A program made the position numbers and the translations under genes. The notes under the pieces are model-generated. The model had not been told where the DNA came from and ran no database searches. It was given only the letters and a program-made list of their open reading frames with translations. This document shows positions 47,122-59,864 of a stretch of 64,000 nucleotides of DNA, in pieces. Origin of the DNA: Rhynochetos jubatus (Eukaryota > Chordata > Aves > Eurypygiformes > Rhynochetidae); NCBI GenBank assembly GCA_027574665.1, contig CM050650.1, positions 102,831,086-102,895,085 on the forward strand, written 5' to 3'. The first letter of the stretch is position 1. Every line of letters starts with the position of its first letter.

Positions 47122-50100
47122 TCACTGTACAGGTGGTGTAAGGGATTAGGCTCCTAACTTCAACACTTCCATTTTGATGCCTTAAATAAATGGAATTAAA
47201 TGGACCTTCACCTTTCTATGTGAAGGGAAGCCAGCCCCACAACCTTCATATCTTTAATTGGTATAAGTGTTACATTAGGATCTGCTGCTCGTAATGAAAC
47301 AAAATTTATTTCCTCAGTGACAAATCCATTTTGTGACTACACTAGGTGAGGTCAGTCACCTAGCAAATTTTTGGTAAGTTGGTACTTCTTAAGACAACCA
47401 AATGAAATATAGTTGTATTTGTCCAGAATGAGTCCCTACATAGGAGAGGTCAGGCTGTTTCACAGTTCACTGATGCAATATACAGAGATTGAAAACCAGA
47501 AAAAACTTTGGATTATTTCAATAGCTATTTCTCTCTGCTGAAATGAGTTGGCATTATCGTTCTTCTTGTGCTGATGGTGCATGTAGTACAATGAAAAAAC
47601 ACTAGGCTTTAGACAAGGGTCCAGCCATGTACAGACAGTCATTTTAACATTGTTTACTTTCACAGGAATATGGGAGTACACAATATGTCAGTAGAACTGC
47701 AAAAAGTACCTGATAAGACAATGGAAGTTTTTTCATTTTTTTAACAGTTTCTCCAACAGAACTCCTGTCTACTTTAGATAGTTATATGGGCATTAACCAC
47801 CAGACCTCCTTGTCCACCAAACAACTGTTAACTGCCTTCTTGCAGTTAGAAATAATGTGTTTGATCACAGAGAAGAAATTATGTTTCCTTGTTGCATGTT
47901 GCCTGTCCTTAAAGAACACTTCACTGTCCAGCAGCGTGTTTTTTCAGCACTTCCCAATACCCTCAGTTGTGCAAAAAATTTGCAAAAGAGTCATCAGGGA
48001 GCACTTTCACACAGGAAAGGTTGAAAGTCACTGTATCAATTGTAGTTTTTCTTTATGTAATGCTGTAGATCTTAATGATTTGGGATTTTTTCCTCCCGTC
48101 TAATTGATGGACAAGCCGTTTCAACTGCTTGGAGTGCTTTGCTAAGTGAATGAACACTGCAGTATATATAGAAAATGTGATGCTGCTTAAGTGGCTTCTG
48201 ACAAGAATGTCTATAGCCACTAATCCCTAAAGAATGTATAAAATGGTAAAGTGCCAAAAAATTGCAATATGAATAGACTGACAGGAAAATATGATAAAAT
48301 TCTTCAGAGCTGTAATGTGAACTAGAATGCATTTGATGTTTGAATAGGGCAATTATTTAGGAAATTAAACATAAAATCATTCAGTTTCTGCACTTTGACA
48401 TGATTCTCAAGCATGAATGACAGTTAGATAGGAACATATTTTACTTCATGGTGGTGTTTTCTCCATGTGTTATTTAGCACTTACTTTAACTTCTTATTGA
48501 TCTTCTGCTTTTCTTTCCAGTAGCTTCCAGTCATTTCTTATTACCTCATATTTTTTTCTAGTGACCATGCCATGGTAGTACTGTGGTAGAAGCTGTCTGC
48601 AATGTCACATCAATGGCAAATTGAATGCAGAGTAGCAGTGTCAAATCAGATGTACAAAGCACAATAATAGCAAGCAATATTAAATAATCTGGAAATATCC
48701 TCCTACTTAAAAGGAACAAACAAACAAGAAAAAATTAAAGGCAAGAGTGGAAGACAGTAACTGTATTTCAACAGTACAGTTAGCCCATTCAATTGTTTGA
48801 GGTAAACATAACACTTGCAAGCAAATGGAGATTCAGACTATGTCATTTTAGCCTTCTGAACATGTTGCAAATTATATAACTTCATTTACCATGTCCTTTA
48901 CTCTCTTTTTATCCCATTTTATTCCGCTGCTTTTCAGGCTCATGTAACAATGCTTCCCCAGATCTTTTCTTCTGTCTTGCTTTGCAGCCTTGTCAATTTG
49001 TCCCACATTGAACAGGATTTCTTTATCACACTATTTCTACAATTTTTTCTTTAGTTCAATCTAAGAGGAAAAACTTTCCTGGTTCTTTTTTGTTCATACG
49101 ATTGCAGTCGTGTATGTTTGTAAGTTCTTTTAAATTTGAAGAGTTTTGATATGCAACATTGCATTCTCAGCTTATGTTTATTGATACTTAAATGAAGCCA
49201 CATGGATTGATACTGACCCAGGTCAAGGTCCATGTTTTTTACAACAGGCACATCATCAATTTTTGTCTTCTCAGTCAGGCTACTGTTACCTAATATTGTC
49301 TTGGTCAATAGTGTCTCACTGTCTACTCCCATTAGAAGATTACTTTCATTTAATGTAAAATATATGCAATTAAGTTATTTTGTGATAGATTATTATATAA
49401 CACAAATTTAGACCCCATCATTTTATACTGATGATTTTACATTTCATTTTATATTTAAAATATTTAAAATACTTGTAATAACAATACTAAAAAATATGTA
49501 TGAGACAGGTATCTTTTTACCATATGTAAAAAAGTAGTATTATATGAAGATTCCCTGAAATAAAAATTCTCGAAATATTGACTGCAAAATTTTGTTTTCA
49601 AGGTTTAGCACCAAAATTTGGGATGAAATAGAGTAATACCAGAGAAGATTTATGATATGTTCTGTTGTTAGTAGAAGTAGAACCTACAAAAAGTACCGGT
49701 TTCCTGACTGCAAAATCCTCTCCTACTGCAGACAGGATGACCATGTTCCAAGGAGTGGAAAACAAATTTCTGTGCTTATCTAAAATTTCCTGCTGCTACC
49801 ATGGGGTAGGAAAAAAATCTTGTTTTCTTGGAAACTTCTTTTCCCCTACCTTTCTTTTGGAATAGTGCAATCTGAAAAATAATTAACTTGGGAACAGGCA
49901 ATATGAGGGGAATCATTTAATCAAGAAAGAAAAAGGTTAAAAACCTTATTTGAAATCTTGTAGGGAGATACCCCTCAGACCAAGTGAGATGAAAAGAAAG
50001 AAATTTTATAGCTTCTTGGACAGTTGGAAAAAATGTTTTAGAGAACATTTACTATGATTTTTCACAAAGACTGTTAAAACTGTGAATTCAAATGAGAACT

Positions 50101-50190
50101 GGTTTATGAATTTCTATAAAACTCAGGTTATATACTTGATTCTATAACATTTAGATTTCATTTAAATATGGAATTTGCAACAGACATATA

Positions 50191-50241
50191 TGCTAGAAAA
50201 AGTACATACATGCAACCAGTACATACATGCTAGAAAAAGTA
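50191..50241. repeat. Nested short direct repeats
   Basis: TGCTAGAAAAAGT occurs at 50191-50203 and 50228-50240. AGTACATACATGC occurs at 50201-50213 and 50218-50230. The two repeats interlock. Confidence 0.8.
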
Positions 50242-50494
50242 AAATACTGTGAACCTTACAAATGTATTATATCTAACTATGTAATAGAGAAAACTTCAAA
50301 ACCACAACATACTTAAATCTGAAATTAAAACACATTCATCATTGAAAAAAGATTGCACTCATACAAAAATACTATATCAAACTAAATTAAATGAATCAAT
50401 GAATAACCTACAAGATCATTTTATTTTATTTTATTCTTCTATTCCTTTCGTAAAAGTAAATTTTACTTTATCTGATGAAGTGGATACCCCTGGG

Positions 50495-50622
50495 TTCCAA
50501 TTTCAACTCATGAGTTTTCTTACCTTTTTTCTCCAATTCTCTCTCTCATCCCACTGGGTGAGGGGCTAGATGACCAAATAACTGTGTGGTGTTTACTTTC
50601 TGACTAGTGTTAAACCATGACA
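50495..50622 (+). mobile_element. LTR 3'-end fragment
   Basis: The segment reads TCAACTCATGAGTTTTCTTA … CATCCCACTGGGTGAGGGGC … GTGGTGTTTAC and ends GTTAAACCATGACA. This is the same end as the solo LTR at 36733-37322 (reversed there) and the fragment at 21128-21465. The 5' part of the LTR is missing. The CA terminus at 50621-50622 abuts the CR1-like scrap that follows. Confidence 0.75.
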
Positions 50623-50735
50623 GACCTGCCACTGAGCACCACTGGAAAGAGCCTGGCTCCAGCTTCTTTACATTCACCCTTTAGATATCTGAATGTATTG
50701 ATGAGATCTCCCTGAGCCGCCTTCTCTCTAGTCAC
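50623..50735 (-). mobile_element. CR1-like fragment
   Basis: CACTGGAAAGAGCCTGGCTC … TTTAGATATCTGAATGTATTGATGAGATC…CCCTGAGCCGCCTTCTCTC has the layout of a reverse-strand CR1 ORF2 segment (reverse complement of the EKRRL-to-DRTR region) of a subfamily different from the other copies. It is short and assigned by pattern only. Confidence 0.5.
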
Positions 50736-51340
50736 TCCAGTTGTTGATACTCAGACCTACACACACACATATACACAAGAGGGATACAGATGTATAAGCG
50801 ATTGTCCCTGTAACTGGCCTTAGACAACCCGTCTATACAGTTGATGGCCCAGGGTTTCCCAGGTCTCACATTTGCTGACACACACGTATGGACAGGTGCC
50901 CCCGTGAGAGAGGGAAACAAAACCTATGAATCTACCAGTAGACAACCCCCACATGCCATGGTCTCTCCAGGAGTTAGCTTAGGCCCTCTGGTCTCTCCAG
51001 TAGCCAACTCCTAGGCTTGTCGGTCTTTTCAATATCCAACCCAGACTTATGGTCCTGTGGCCTGACTCCAGCTGCTGACACTCAGACCCCCCATACACAG
51101 ACACACACAGAATAGAGTCCCTCACCCAGGAAAACATTTATAAATGGAGTTTAATCAGGAGATGTAACATAGGGTCATAGGTAGTAAACCCCTTCCGCAG
51201 TCTGTGAGGTGCCCCAGAGAGCCCTCACTGGCTCCTGGAACTTGGTGTTCCCCAGTCCCTAGGGCTGAGGTTCCTCTGGGAAAGGTTTATGCATATGGAC
51301 CTTTAGTCACATAACCTAACACTGGTCACTGCTTTGTGAA
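50736..51340. repeat. Unassigned GC-richer repeat with a 331-base internal duplication
   Basis: ACTCCAGTTGTTGATACTCA with CA-rich sequence after it (from 50734) recurs as ACTCCAGCTGCTGACACTCA, again followed by a CA-rich stretch (from 51065). The period is 331 bases. In between are CTCTCCAG-type words and ACCCCCACATGCC. The right part holds a TTTATAAATG box near 51138 and a CAGTCCCTAGGGCTGAGG stretch. This could be an LTR with an internal duplication or an untranslated retroviral leader. No protein domain is visible, and orientation is not settled. Confidence 0.4.
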
Positions 51341-52367
51341 GAAAATACTAAAATGTTGATATAAGGTGAGAAGAATTTTTCTTGTAAAAGGATTTAAGCA
51401 TATTACCTAGTAAAGTAACATATATGTGGTTATTTCAAGATAATAAAAACTTACTTTACCAAATATGAAGTGAGATACTGTAAATGAACTCATTCAAATT
51501 ATCTTACATAATTTTTCAAAACAAATCAATTGGGAGAAAATACAAAGAGGGAAAATATATTAAAATATTAATATGTTTAATGGAGAAAAAGATACCGAAT
51601 TCAACTCTATTATGCATCCACCAAAATTTTTGCTGTTTAAAAACCTTTGAAAATAAAAGAGCAGAATAAAATATTCATCTTCCATTTGACAGTTTTTCTT
51701 CTTCCAGGCAAGAAATATTCAGCTGAATTAAAAGTTCTTTCTTTAAAAAAAATTATATTTAATTTACCTTAATAAAGGATTAATATGATATACATCAAAG
51801 TAGCTATAAAATAATCAATATTTTTCTATAACACCTGAACTCTCCCAAAACATGATAGAGGAGAATTCTCATCCTAAATTTAAAGACTCTATGTTGTAGT
51901 TCTCTTGATCATATGCCAATTTAAAGACACAGTAGACTTTTTAAAGTATCAAAGAGCAAGTATATATATTTAAACCAGTTTCAGGAAAATCCAGTTATAT
52001 CTTGTGGGAACTTATCTGGTAGTATGAAGAGTTCAAGATCCAAGGCTCTACATCAGAAAGTTCAGCAATATTGCTGAAACTGACAGGGCACCATGTTCAA
52101 TTTTTAATGTGCTCTTGCCATGCTAGTGATTTTGTCCTAAAACGGGATAGGTTTGGTTTCATCATGCAAGACATTATATCTCAAAGAAGTTTACTGAGTA
52201 GCCAAATAATGCAGTTTGTCAGAATCTTCTTGTTTTGCTTAAATGAGCATAACATTACTCAGATCCTGTCAAGTGTATTAACTGTTTATGTTTTTAGTAT
52301 ATTATCAGTTTATGTCAGTAAACTCTGTCTATATCTCTTTTATTAGAATGCCTCTTATGTGTGGAGA

Positions 52368-52399
52368 TACAATAAATTAATAGCTACAATAAATTAATA
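52368..52399. repeat. 15-base direct repeat, period 17
   Basis: TACAATAAATTAATA occurs at 52368-52382 and 52385-52399. Confidence 0.85.
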
Positions 52400-52447
52400 C
52401 ATTTTCTATATTCCATTATGTACTTTTTGAAATCCTTGATGATTTAG

Positions 52448-52553
52448 CTTAGCTATCTAAAAGGCTTAGATGTCTGTGTCAAAGCCAGTAAGTCTTTGCT
52501 GGCTGTACAAACGATGGATGGTCATGTCATTCTGAAGTATGTGGCTAAGACGG
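52448..52553 (+). other. Candidate protein-coding exon (106 nt, unidentified)
   Basis: The segment is preceded by GATGATTTAG (a weak acceptor with moderate pyrimidine content) and followed by ACGG|GTAAGAT, a good donor. The frame is open throughout (35 codons plus one base). It contains the protein-like stretch SLLAVQTMDGHVILKYVAK, preceded by a GLDVCVKASK-like block. The exon would exit in phase 1. A strong acceptor at 52986 (CCCTTTTTTTCAG) would join in frame to AGTTGTGGTGATGAC and stop at TAA 53028-53030, with an AATAAA at 53464-53469. I do not recognise the product, and chance remains a serious alternative. Confidence 0.27.
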
Positions 52554-52986
52554 GTAAGATGAATTGCCCTCTTGAGGTATTTGTATATTTCTGGAGGTAT
52601 TTATGTTTTTCTCTAATTCTGTTTACAATGGAAAAAGCACATGGTGATAAGCCTATTCTTAGTTTTTTAAACAGCCTAACTATCTAAATCGGTATGATGA
52701 ATTCTACATATTAAGAGGTAACTACATGTCATTCTGAGTTTTGGAAACTGTAGTGTTTCTATTACATTTTTATACTGTTTTATTATATGAAACGCTTTTT
52801 TCTGAAAAAGACTGACTTGTCTGAACTGAAATGTTTATTTAAGATAAATATGTGTAGAAATATTATCTTGTTATGGGAAGTGATTTTGTATAATATACAC
52901 AGCACTATTTCTCCACAGGAAAGTTGTATTAGTTAATCTTACTCTAGTACCCACAAAAAAACATCCTCACCTTCCCTTTTTTTCAG

Positions 52987-53469
52987 CTAGTTGTGGTGAT
53001 GACATAAAGCTTCTTATATTCAGTGCCTAAATGCACTATTATTTAACATTGTCTTAGAATTCATTGGTGGGAATAATTTTCCTGACACAGGTACAGCAAA
53101 ATGTCTGTGTTTTTACAGCAGGCTCAATCTACAATATTATTCTGCAGAATTTTTATAGTTTGTATCTCTTCTCTTCAAGGATAACATGACGAATGCAGCA
53201 GCATTTGAAAAAAATGGTAAGTCTCAAAGGTCAGCTTTTGCACATCTTGTTTTTATCATTTGGGGATAAAGAAGACCAAAATCCAGACTGTTTTCATCTA
53301 CCCTCACAATGAAGTTCATAAATTATCAGAATTTTCAATCTGCTTTTTCTATTGCATTTCTGGCTGCCAATTGTCTTGATGTCCTTTGTGACATTAAGCA
53401 AATATCTTAAAATGATCTTCACTTCTTTCTGCTATATAGTGATATACAGTTTGTAAGAACCTGAATAAA
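52987..53469 (+). other. Candidate terminal exon following 52448-52553
   Basis: The pyrimidine tract CCTTCCCTTTTTTTCAG is one of the strongest acceptor-like sites in the window. In the frame left by 52448-52553, about 14 codons follow (SCGDDIKLLIFSA) and then TAA at 53028-53030. AATAAA at 53464-53469 could be the polyadenylation signal. Only the acceptor is strong evidence. The competing 53180-53216 segment lies inside this stretch. Confidence 0.2.
53180..53216 (+). other. Candidate 37-nt microexon
   Basis: TTTGTATCTCTTCTCTTCAAG precedes it and ATG|GTAAGTC follows, both close to consensus. Only one frame is open (DNMTNAAAFEKN, entering in phase 0 and leaving in phase 1). The phase matches a second candidate at 54102 but not the exit phase of 52448-52553, so the two sets would be alternatives or chance. 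Confidence 0.22.
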
Positions 53470-54101
53470 TCAATTTAATTGTCCATCTATGTAATTCCAA
53501 GTCATGTTAATGGAATAGTTTCAGAACAATGACAAGAGGATACCATCTAAATCTAAGATGATCCAAATTTGGATAGGTCTTTACATATTTTTATACAATC
53601 AGATGCTACTATGACAAAGAAATTTAAGATTATTTTAATTAACACAGATTTTTTTTATTTTTTCAACTTAATTATTGTGACTTCTCCAAGGAGGAATTAA
53701 ATAGTTGTTTTCTACTGCATCAAAGAAAAAACATAGTATTAGAGAAATATGACATTTATACTAATCTTAGGGCGAAGTCTTAAAGAACAAATGTAAAAAT
53801 CTGTAATAAGAAAGATTCAGAAAAAAATAAAAATCAGGGAAAAAAGTCATTATGAAGATATCTGTTTGTGGCTGAAATTTGAACTTTGATATCTGTATAT
53901 CAACCTGGAAAACATGGAAATACTCAAACTTCCCTCAAAACCACCTTTCAGATCAGATCCTGAATTATAATTTTAGTTTCAGTGGGAAATCTCCATTTGT
54001 TATAAATTTCTAAGAAGATTATCATTAATAATTTAGTCATGCTGTCAACTTAGATGATGCTTCCTGATTTAACATCTTCATTATTTCTTTGTTATCTACA
54101 G

Positions 54102-54184
54102 AAATTGGACAGCTTTTGCAGCAAAATGAAGAAGTTATTATGACACAATGTATGAAAGTCTGTACTTTTTATCCTGTATCATAA
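54102..54184 (+). other. Candidate exon following the 37-nt microexon
   Basis: The acceptor TTATTTCTTTGTTATCTACAG is strong. In the frame left by 53180-53216 it reads EIGQLLQQNEEVIMTQ and continues to TAA at 54182-54184. The residues are glutamine- and glutamate-rich, as in coiled coils. No clear donor is present, so it would be a last exon. Product unknown. Confidence 0.2.
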
Positions 54185-55091
54185 TCCAGAAATAGAAGAT
54201 AGCATGTTCTTTTCAACTACCATTTTTGCTTATGATTATACTGACAAATTAGGGTATGAGAAATAATTTTAATTTTTCTATTTATTTGAGGACTGACAAG
54301 AATAAAATAGTTCAATAATTACAATATTAACAATAGCACTTTAAATTTAGATTCTGAAGATCAGATTTTCAGTTAACTCAAACCCACCAGTTCCTATCTA
54401 AGAAATTATCTAAGCAGCTGTATTTCCACTTCATTTTATTTATTCTGTTTGCTTTATTTTTCTGTAGCAAATTTAGTCCATTTGCTACCATTCCTTTATC
54501 ACTTCTGACAGTCTCACAGTGCAAATATGTAGTAAGAAGGTCTGATTAATTTGAATGTATAGATGGATGATCATATGTGATATATTTATGTAACATAGGG
54601 GAGTGCCTGCTACACTAAACACCAAGACTTTTATTATTGATAGTACTTTCCTTTTGTTACTTTAACTACTATACCAAATTTTACAAGACGTATATTTCAT
54701 CTTACATTGTCAAACCAGTGTGAAAATGTTTGAGCAAAAGTTGTCTGCAGCCTGCAGGTAAATAAGTGTATGAAGCCAATTAAAAAAAAAAAAAAAAAAG
54801 AAAAACCACCGAACATCCCTTTTCATGGTTGCCAGCAACAGAAATCAAATCATTATTTTTATTAGATTAACATAATGTTGACAATAATTTTGTCTTCTGA
54901 ATGCATAGCATAGGAAAAAGTACATTATGCAGAGAAAGGAGCTCTTAAGTTTTGTTTGTTTTGCAGCACAGTGGGACAAACGTGTCAGACAGGAGAGAGA
55001 TGCTGCTCCAGCTGGGTAGATGGTTACACCCACACAGAGAAATTCAGAAATCATTTCATGTCCCTAGGTTGAGCCTAAATTAATAAAAAGA

Positions 55092-55790
55092 TTGGTAAAC
55101 AAACAAAGTCAAAGTTGGAGTGACAGGAGCTCAGGTAATGTTAATATTGAGAGGACAGTGATATGCGTACATTTCTGTGTGCTGAGCCTGCAGGTTACAG
55201 ATATATTTGCTTATGTACTCCTTAAAAGATTGAACAAACAAGACATTTTACTGCTGGGAAATCTGGCTGATAACTGCTTATTCATCTCTGATGCACAAAA
55301 AATACATATGATTAGAAGTGTCAAGCTTATTTTCCTTAACATAGTTAAGGATAAGGTAATTTATGTACTAAAAGAAAAACTGAAATTTTCTAGGTTCCTT
55401 CTGACTTTTGTGGTAACAGTGAACTGTTTTCTAGACATAGACAAATACCATTTACACAAAACCCACTCAATCATGTTTACATTGACAGACCATCAAGATC
55501 CCACTCCTATTCCTAATTGTTATCATTTGGTTTTTTGGTGGGGTTTTTTTGTTGTTTGTTTTTTTTTTTTTTTGCAAAAATTCAATGACATTTATAGGAG
55601 TTTATTTTGCTGGCAGACAGCAACAAGGCAACATTGTATAGCAACCAGATTGGTTATGAAAGTCTCCAAATGTGCAACGTCACTACTGCACACAGTCTAT
55701 GGACTCCAGAGAAATTTCAGAGTACCTAGTGTCTACTGCATTTGTAGTAATTCATCTGAGTCTAAGCTGCTTTCACATGGACAGCTCTAG
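55092..55790 (+). other. Long open frame without recognised domain
   Basis: 232 codons are open from a TTG (no good ATG start). The frame passes through a G/T-rich low-complexity tract at about 55530-55573 that translates as aromatic and hydrophobic runs (FWWGFF, FFFFL). Composition is otherwise leucine/isoleucine/lysine-rich. It is the longest open frame in the window. No motif, no paralogue in the window and no codon pattern argue for a gene. A chance frame is the preferred reading, but an old retroposed sequence is possible. Confidence 0.15.
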
Positions 55791-56562
55791 AAGAGGTTGT
55801 GAACAACAGCAGGGCTTTTGCAACAAAATCATTAATTGTCTTGATGAATATTTAGAAAATCATACAAAGTGTTCATTATGAAAAGCATGAATAAATCCAG
55901 TCCACTAGAAATAGAGGAATCTAATTATGGAATTCATACATTTATTTGACTGATTGTGAAATGGCTTGAAACACTATGTTTATGAATGTGGGCACTGGAA
56001 CATTCCCTTTTTGCAGAACTGTAATAGATATGCTTGACATAGATATGTACTGTTATTTCCAAAAATTCGTCTTGAATAAATCATATTAAACAGTAATAGC
56101 ATAGGAATAGCATTGACTGCATGGTAATGGTAAGAAAAAGAGGATATCAAGGTTTTTTTACTTATAAGCCTATATATATCCTAGGGAGTAAAACACAGAA
56201 GATAGATATGTCTGATAGCTCATTAGTAGCCTCAGTCCACAGAAAGCTACCGGAAAGTAAATGCTGTACTTCAACAGTTTTGTACCAGAAGACTTCTTGT
56301 ACAATTTGAATATGTCCTGCCTTTCCTACTGTTAAGAGTTTTCCCTACCACTATGCTTATGCCAGGAAATTTAAAAAAATATCATGGTCTCTTTTCTGGT
56401 CCCAAGGGCAAGCAGAACAAATATGTATAACTTGTAACCATATAAATAAGCTCTCTGCCTTCATTTTTCTATCCAAACATAGGAAGGCTCCATCCATTAC
56501 AGCATGCCAAGAGCAGTGTCTGGCTCATGCCCAGACATTGCCTGGGACAGGCACAGGCTCAC

Positions 56563-56690
56563 AAAATTGTAGAATTGCTCTTTTTGGAGAGAACCCTTGA
56601 GATAGCCTTGCTCAGAGCAGGGCCAATTTAGTGTCCTCTAAGAACATGCGAGTGAGCATGTTAACACCTTAGCAGTTCAAACTGTTTCAG
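56563..56690 (-). mobile_element. Probable old CR1 3'-end relic
   Basis: AAATTGTAGAATTGCTC, then TTGGAGAGAACCCTTGAGAT and TTGCTCAGAGCAGGGCCAAT follow the order of a reverse-strand CR1 3' end of an old subfamily. Identity is low and the boundaries are approximate. Confidence 0.35.
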
Positions 56691-59600
56691 CACAGCATTT
56701 GTGCCCATTACCTCACCCTTCTTATTGGATTTATGGCTCATAGGAACATGGAAATGCTCTGCCAGGACTTGACACAGACCTGTAAAACTTCAGATGTTAA
56801 TACCAACGTGATCTATAGCATAGAGTCGAAGATCTCTGTTTCCAGAGAAACCAGCCTGCAGTTTTCAGGAGCACTGGTTTAAGAAACACTATATATCTAC
56901 TCTCTCTCTCTATTCACTCAAATAGCCACTCTCTTCTGATAGAAAAACTGTAGAGCTGGGCTCTTACCCTTTAGCTGGGGTAGTCAGAACTTACAGCAGG
57001 AGGGGCAGATATGATCTCCAGAACTTTATTAACAATTATTTCTGGTCTGGAATCATTATTTGATAATAGTTTCAATTAAAACTTGTAAAATGAGTAATAC
57101 TATCAAGACATTTTGTAGACTCTAAGGCACTCCTATTACTTTGTAGCCAGCACAGAGCTTAAAATTGCTATCCACTGATTTATTACAGAGTGACATATAG
57201 AGCTGAAATAGCTTAATATGTAACATCAGCTCTCCCAATTACATCTCAAATGTACATGAAGGATAAATAAACCAGCAACTTCACTCCATTTTGCAAAGAT
57301 AAATAAAATGTCTGATTTATTAAGTGTATGTCAAAATAGAGTGGCCAAATTCAGTGGCCTGAACATAGGGAAAAGACTAATATTTCCTGAACTTTAATCA
57401 AGGTCAGATAATGGTTAGGTGAAAAGGCCAAAATAATCTGTCAGAAAATAACAAACATAACACCTAATGGTTACTTGGGGTCTCTTTGAGAATCACTTGG
57501 CATATGTCAAAGGCCAAATATTAGTGTAAGTGACATGATAACTGCATGCTACTTCGTGGCTAAGGTGCTTAGGAGCTTTGAAGATGGAAAATAAGTAATT
57601 TTACTTGGAACTAAACTGTGTAATTGAAAAAGGGTTAGTCTGACCTCACTTTCTCCTGCCATGGGAGCGTTTGCTTAGCACATTTGTGTGCTTCTATATA
57701 ACGTCCTCAACAGTAGCTATTGAAAACATACTACTCTGACAGTTACTTTTCACTTGTTCTTCACACACTTCCTCCTACAGAGGGCAGATCTTTACTAGTT
57801 CAGCTCCAATTAATCTGTAACAACATTAATAGATAACATTCACAAAAATGAATAGAAACTCTAGCCACATCACACATCAAATAAGACTGTCCTCCATTTT
57901 CATACTTGGAGCCAGATGAAATAATATGTGTGCTCACCGTATTCTTCCTGTAACTTCAGAACAATTATTCACCCCTTAGCAAATTTAGGCTTTGTTATTA
58001 CAGTATATGTGTTTTGGTGATTAAATATGATGCTTCTATACATCAATATTTAGTTAGACAACTTTGAACTTATCAACATATTGTATTTTTTCCACAAAGG
58101 ATTTATGAAGTAAAGTAAGAAAAATAAATCCATCCATTCTGACTTTGAGACCTTAGCTGACAGCAGTAAACTCAGCCTCCTTCAGCTGCATAATCCAATA
58201 TGAGATGTTAAGTGGATAAATGGCAGATAAAGTTATTGTATCAAATGGATCAATATGGCACTAATATTGGACTTCATTTCTCCTTGTTTCTTAGCTGAAA
58301 AATAAAGTCTAGGTAATATTTAAAGACATCAACTGCTATTTAACCATTTGCTATTTAATGTCAAGTTTAAAAATATTCAGTTTCCAAATAATTTATTGTA
58401 AAGGGAAATTAATTATTCTTTGGAGACTTATAATTTATGTTCCAAGTTTATCCCTCTCAAACATTTTCACCAACAAAGCATAAGTATATGAAATTCACAA
58501 ACAATGATAAATGTTAGCTCTCTTCTATTATTCATGAAGTCAAAGATTTATTACAAAAAAAAAATGTGTTTACTTCAAGTAAGCATATTCAGCATGTTTT
58601 TCCTATGCTTGCAATTATTTTTATATAGTAGACGGTATTACTGGATCTAAAGTATGGTCATACAAGAAAATTAGAATGTATCATGAAAAAGCAGTTAACT
58701 CATTGTATTAGAAGTTTAAGAAGCAGTATTAGCACGTAAGTATACTTACATAACTAAATGTAAGTAAATGTAAACCTGACTGCATTACCAAATTTTATTC
58801 ATTTAAAAACTAAATTTAATAAAAAACTGCCAAAGCAGTCCCAGGAATCTAGAGTCCACTGGTTTCCTAATCATCTGCTCATTCTACTGATCTACAAAGT
58901 TGTGCTACCTGATATTTAATTATATCTAGCTTCACAACTATATTATTCACTGTGTTTTTCTAATGTCTAGCTGTTTAGGAACTTTGTCTGGCATGAACTA
59001 GCTATGATGAAATTACATTTTCTGAAGTTCACTTGCACGTAGAAACTTTTTTCTAATTCCTTGCCAAATGCCCAAAAGTGGAAAATGAAAGGCATTATCA
59101 TTATCCCTTAATGGGTTTAAATGCCAGTTGCATGCCTTCTTGACTACTTCTGAACGGTTCATACTTCAAAGTTCCACCTCAAACAGAAGTGTTAACTCCT
59201 ATGTTCAAATACCAATTTCTGTGGATGTGCAAGAGCCTGTCCATAGGCACAGTGGTGATTTTGCTGTCCAAAATGAAGCTAGGCATCTCAAGGCTTGGCA
59301 TGTCTGGGCAACACATATTCTGAATGGCTGTCTTGACCTTAACCATTTGCTTTCCACCTGATGTCACTTTATAAGCTACAGTTGGAAGCCTAAATAACTC
59401 CTTGAGGATTTTTTTCTTTTTTGACACAGTGAATATATTAGATAGTCATAAAGATAAAAAAGTCTTCCACATTAAACACTTGCTCTCAAAATAGCCCAAA
59501 GTAATATATGGCAGCTTCAAGTGGAAAAGATCTGGATACAAATTTCTGCTATGGTTCACATAAAAGGGAGATTTAAAAACAGGTCTAGGAAGTCTCAGAT

Positions 59601-59864
59601 GGCAGCAATAATCCTGAGTTAATGCCATGGGGACAACAACTGAAAACAGTGCATTTGGACAATATCTAATCATCTTTGTCCCTGATTTCCATCCCTCTCC
59701 TCAGCACTTCTGATTGGTTAAGTTAGAATTTGGGTATTTATTTGTACACCTCCTATATTTGTCTAATTTCCCAAAGAAGTGTACTGATGATCTAAATACA
59801 ACTTGGTGCTGTGTATTCTACTAGAAAGACACCTGAAAGTGAGAGACTGCACTACTCAAATCAT

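Larger units (their letters stand above)
43998..50494. other. Long AT-rich non-coding stretch with low-complexity tracts
   Basis: No recognised transposon except for low-complexity DNA. It holds the G run and A/C-rich tract at 46557-46686, a 15-base T run (46866-46880), a 14-base tandem at 46956-46983, a small hairpin at 47101-47121 and nested direct repeats at 50191-50241. A 115-codon minus-strand frame at 44781-45128 has no recognisable motif. Confidence 0.5.
51341..59864. other. Long AT-rich non-coding stretch with candidate exons
   Basis: Holds the exon candidates at 52.4-54.2 kb, a 15-base near-tandem at 52368-52399, an 18-base A run (54782-54799), a 15-base T run (55559-55573), a long open frame (55092-55790) and a probable CR1 relic at about 56563-56690. 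The rest, including 56700-59860, shows nothing recognisable. Confidence 0.5.
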
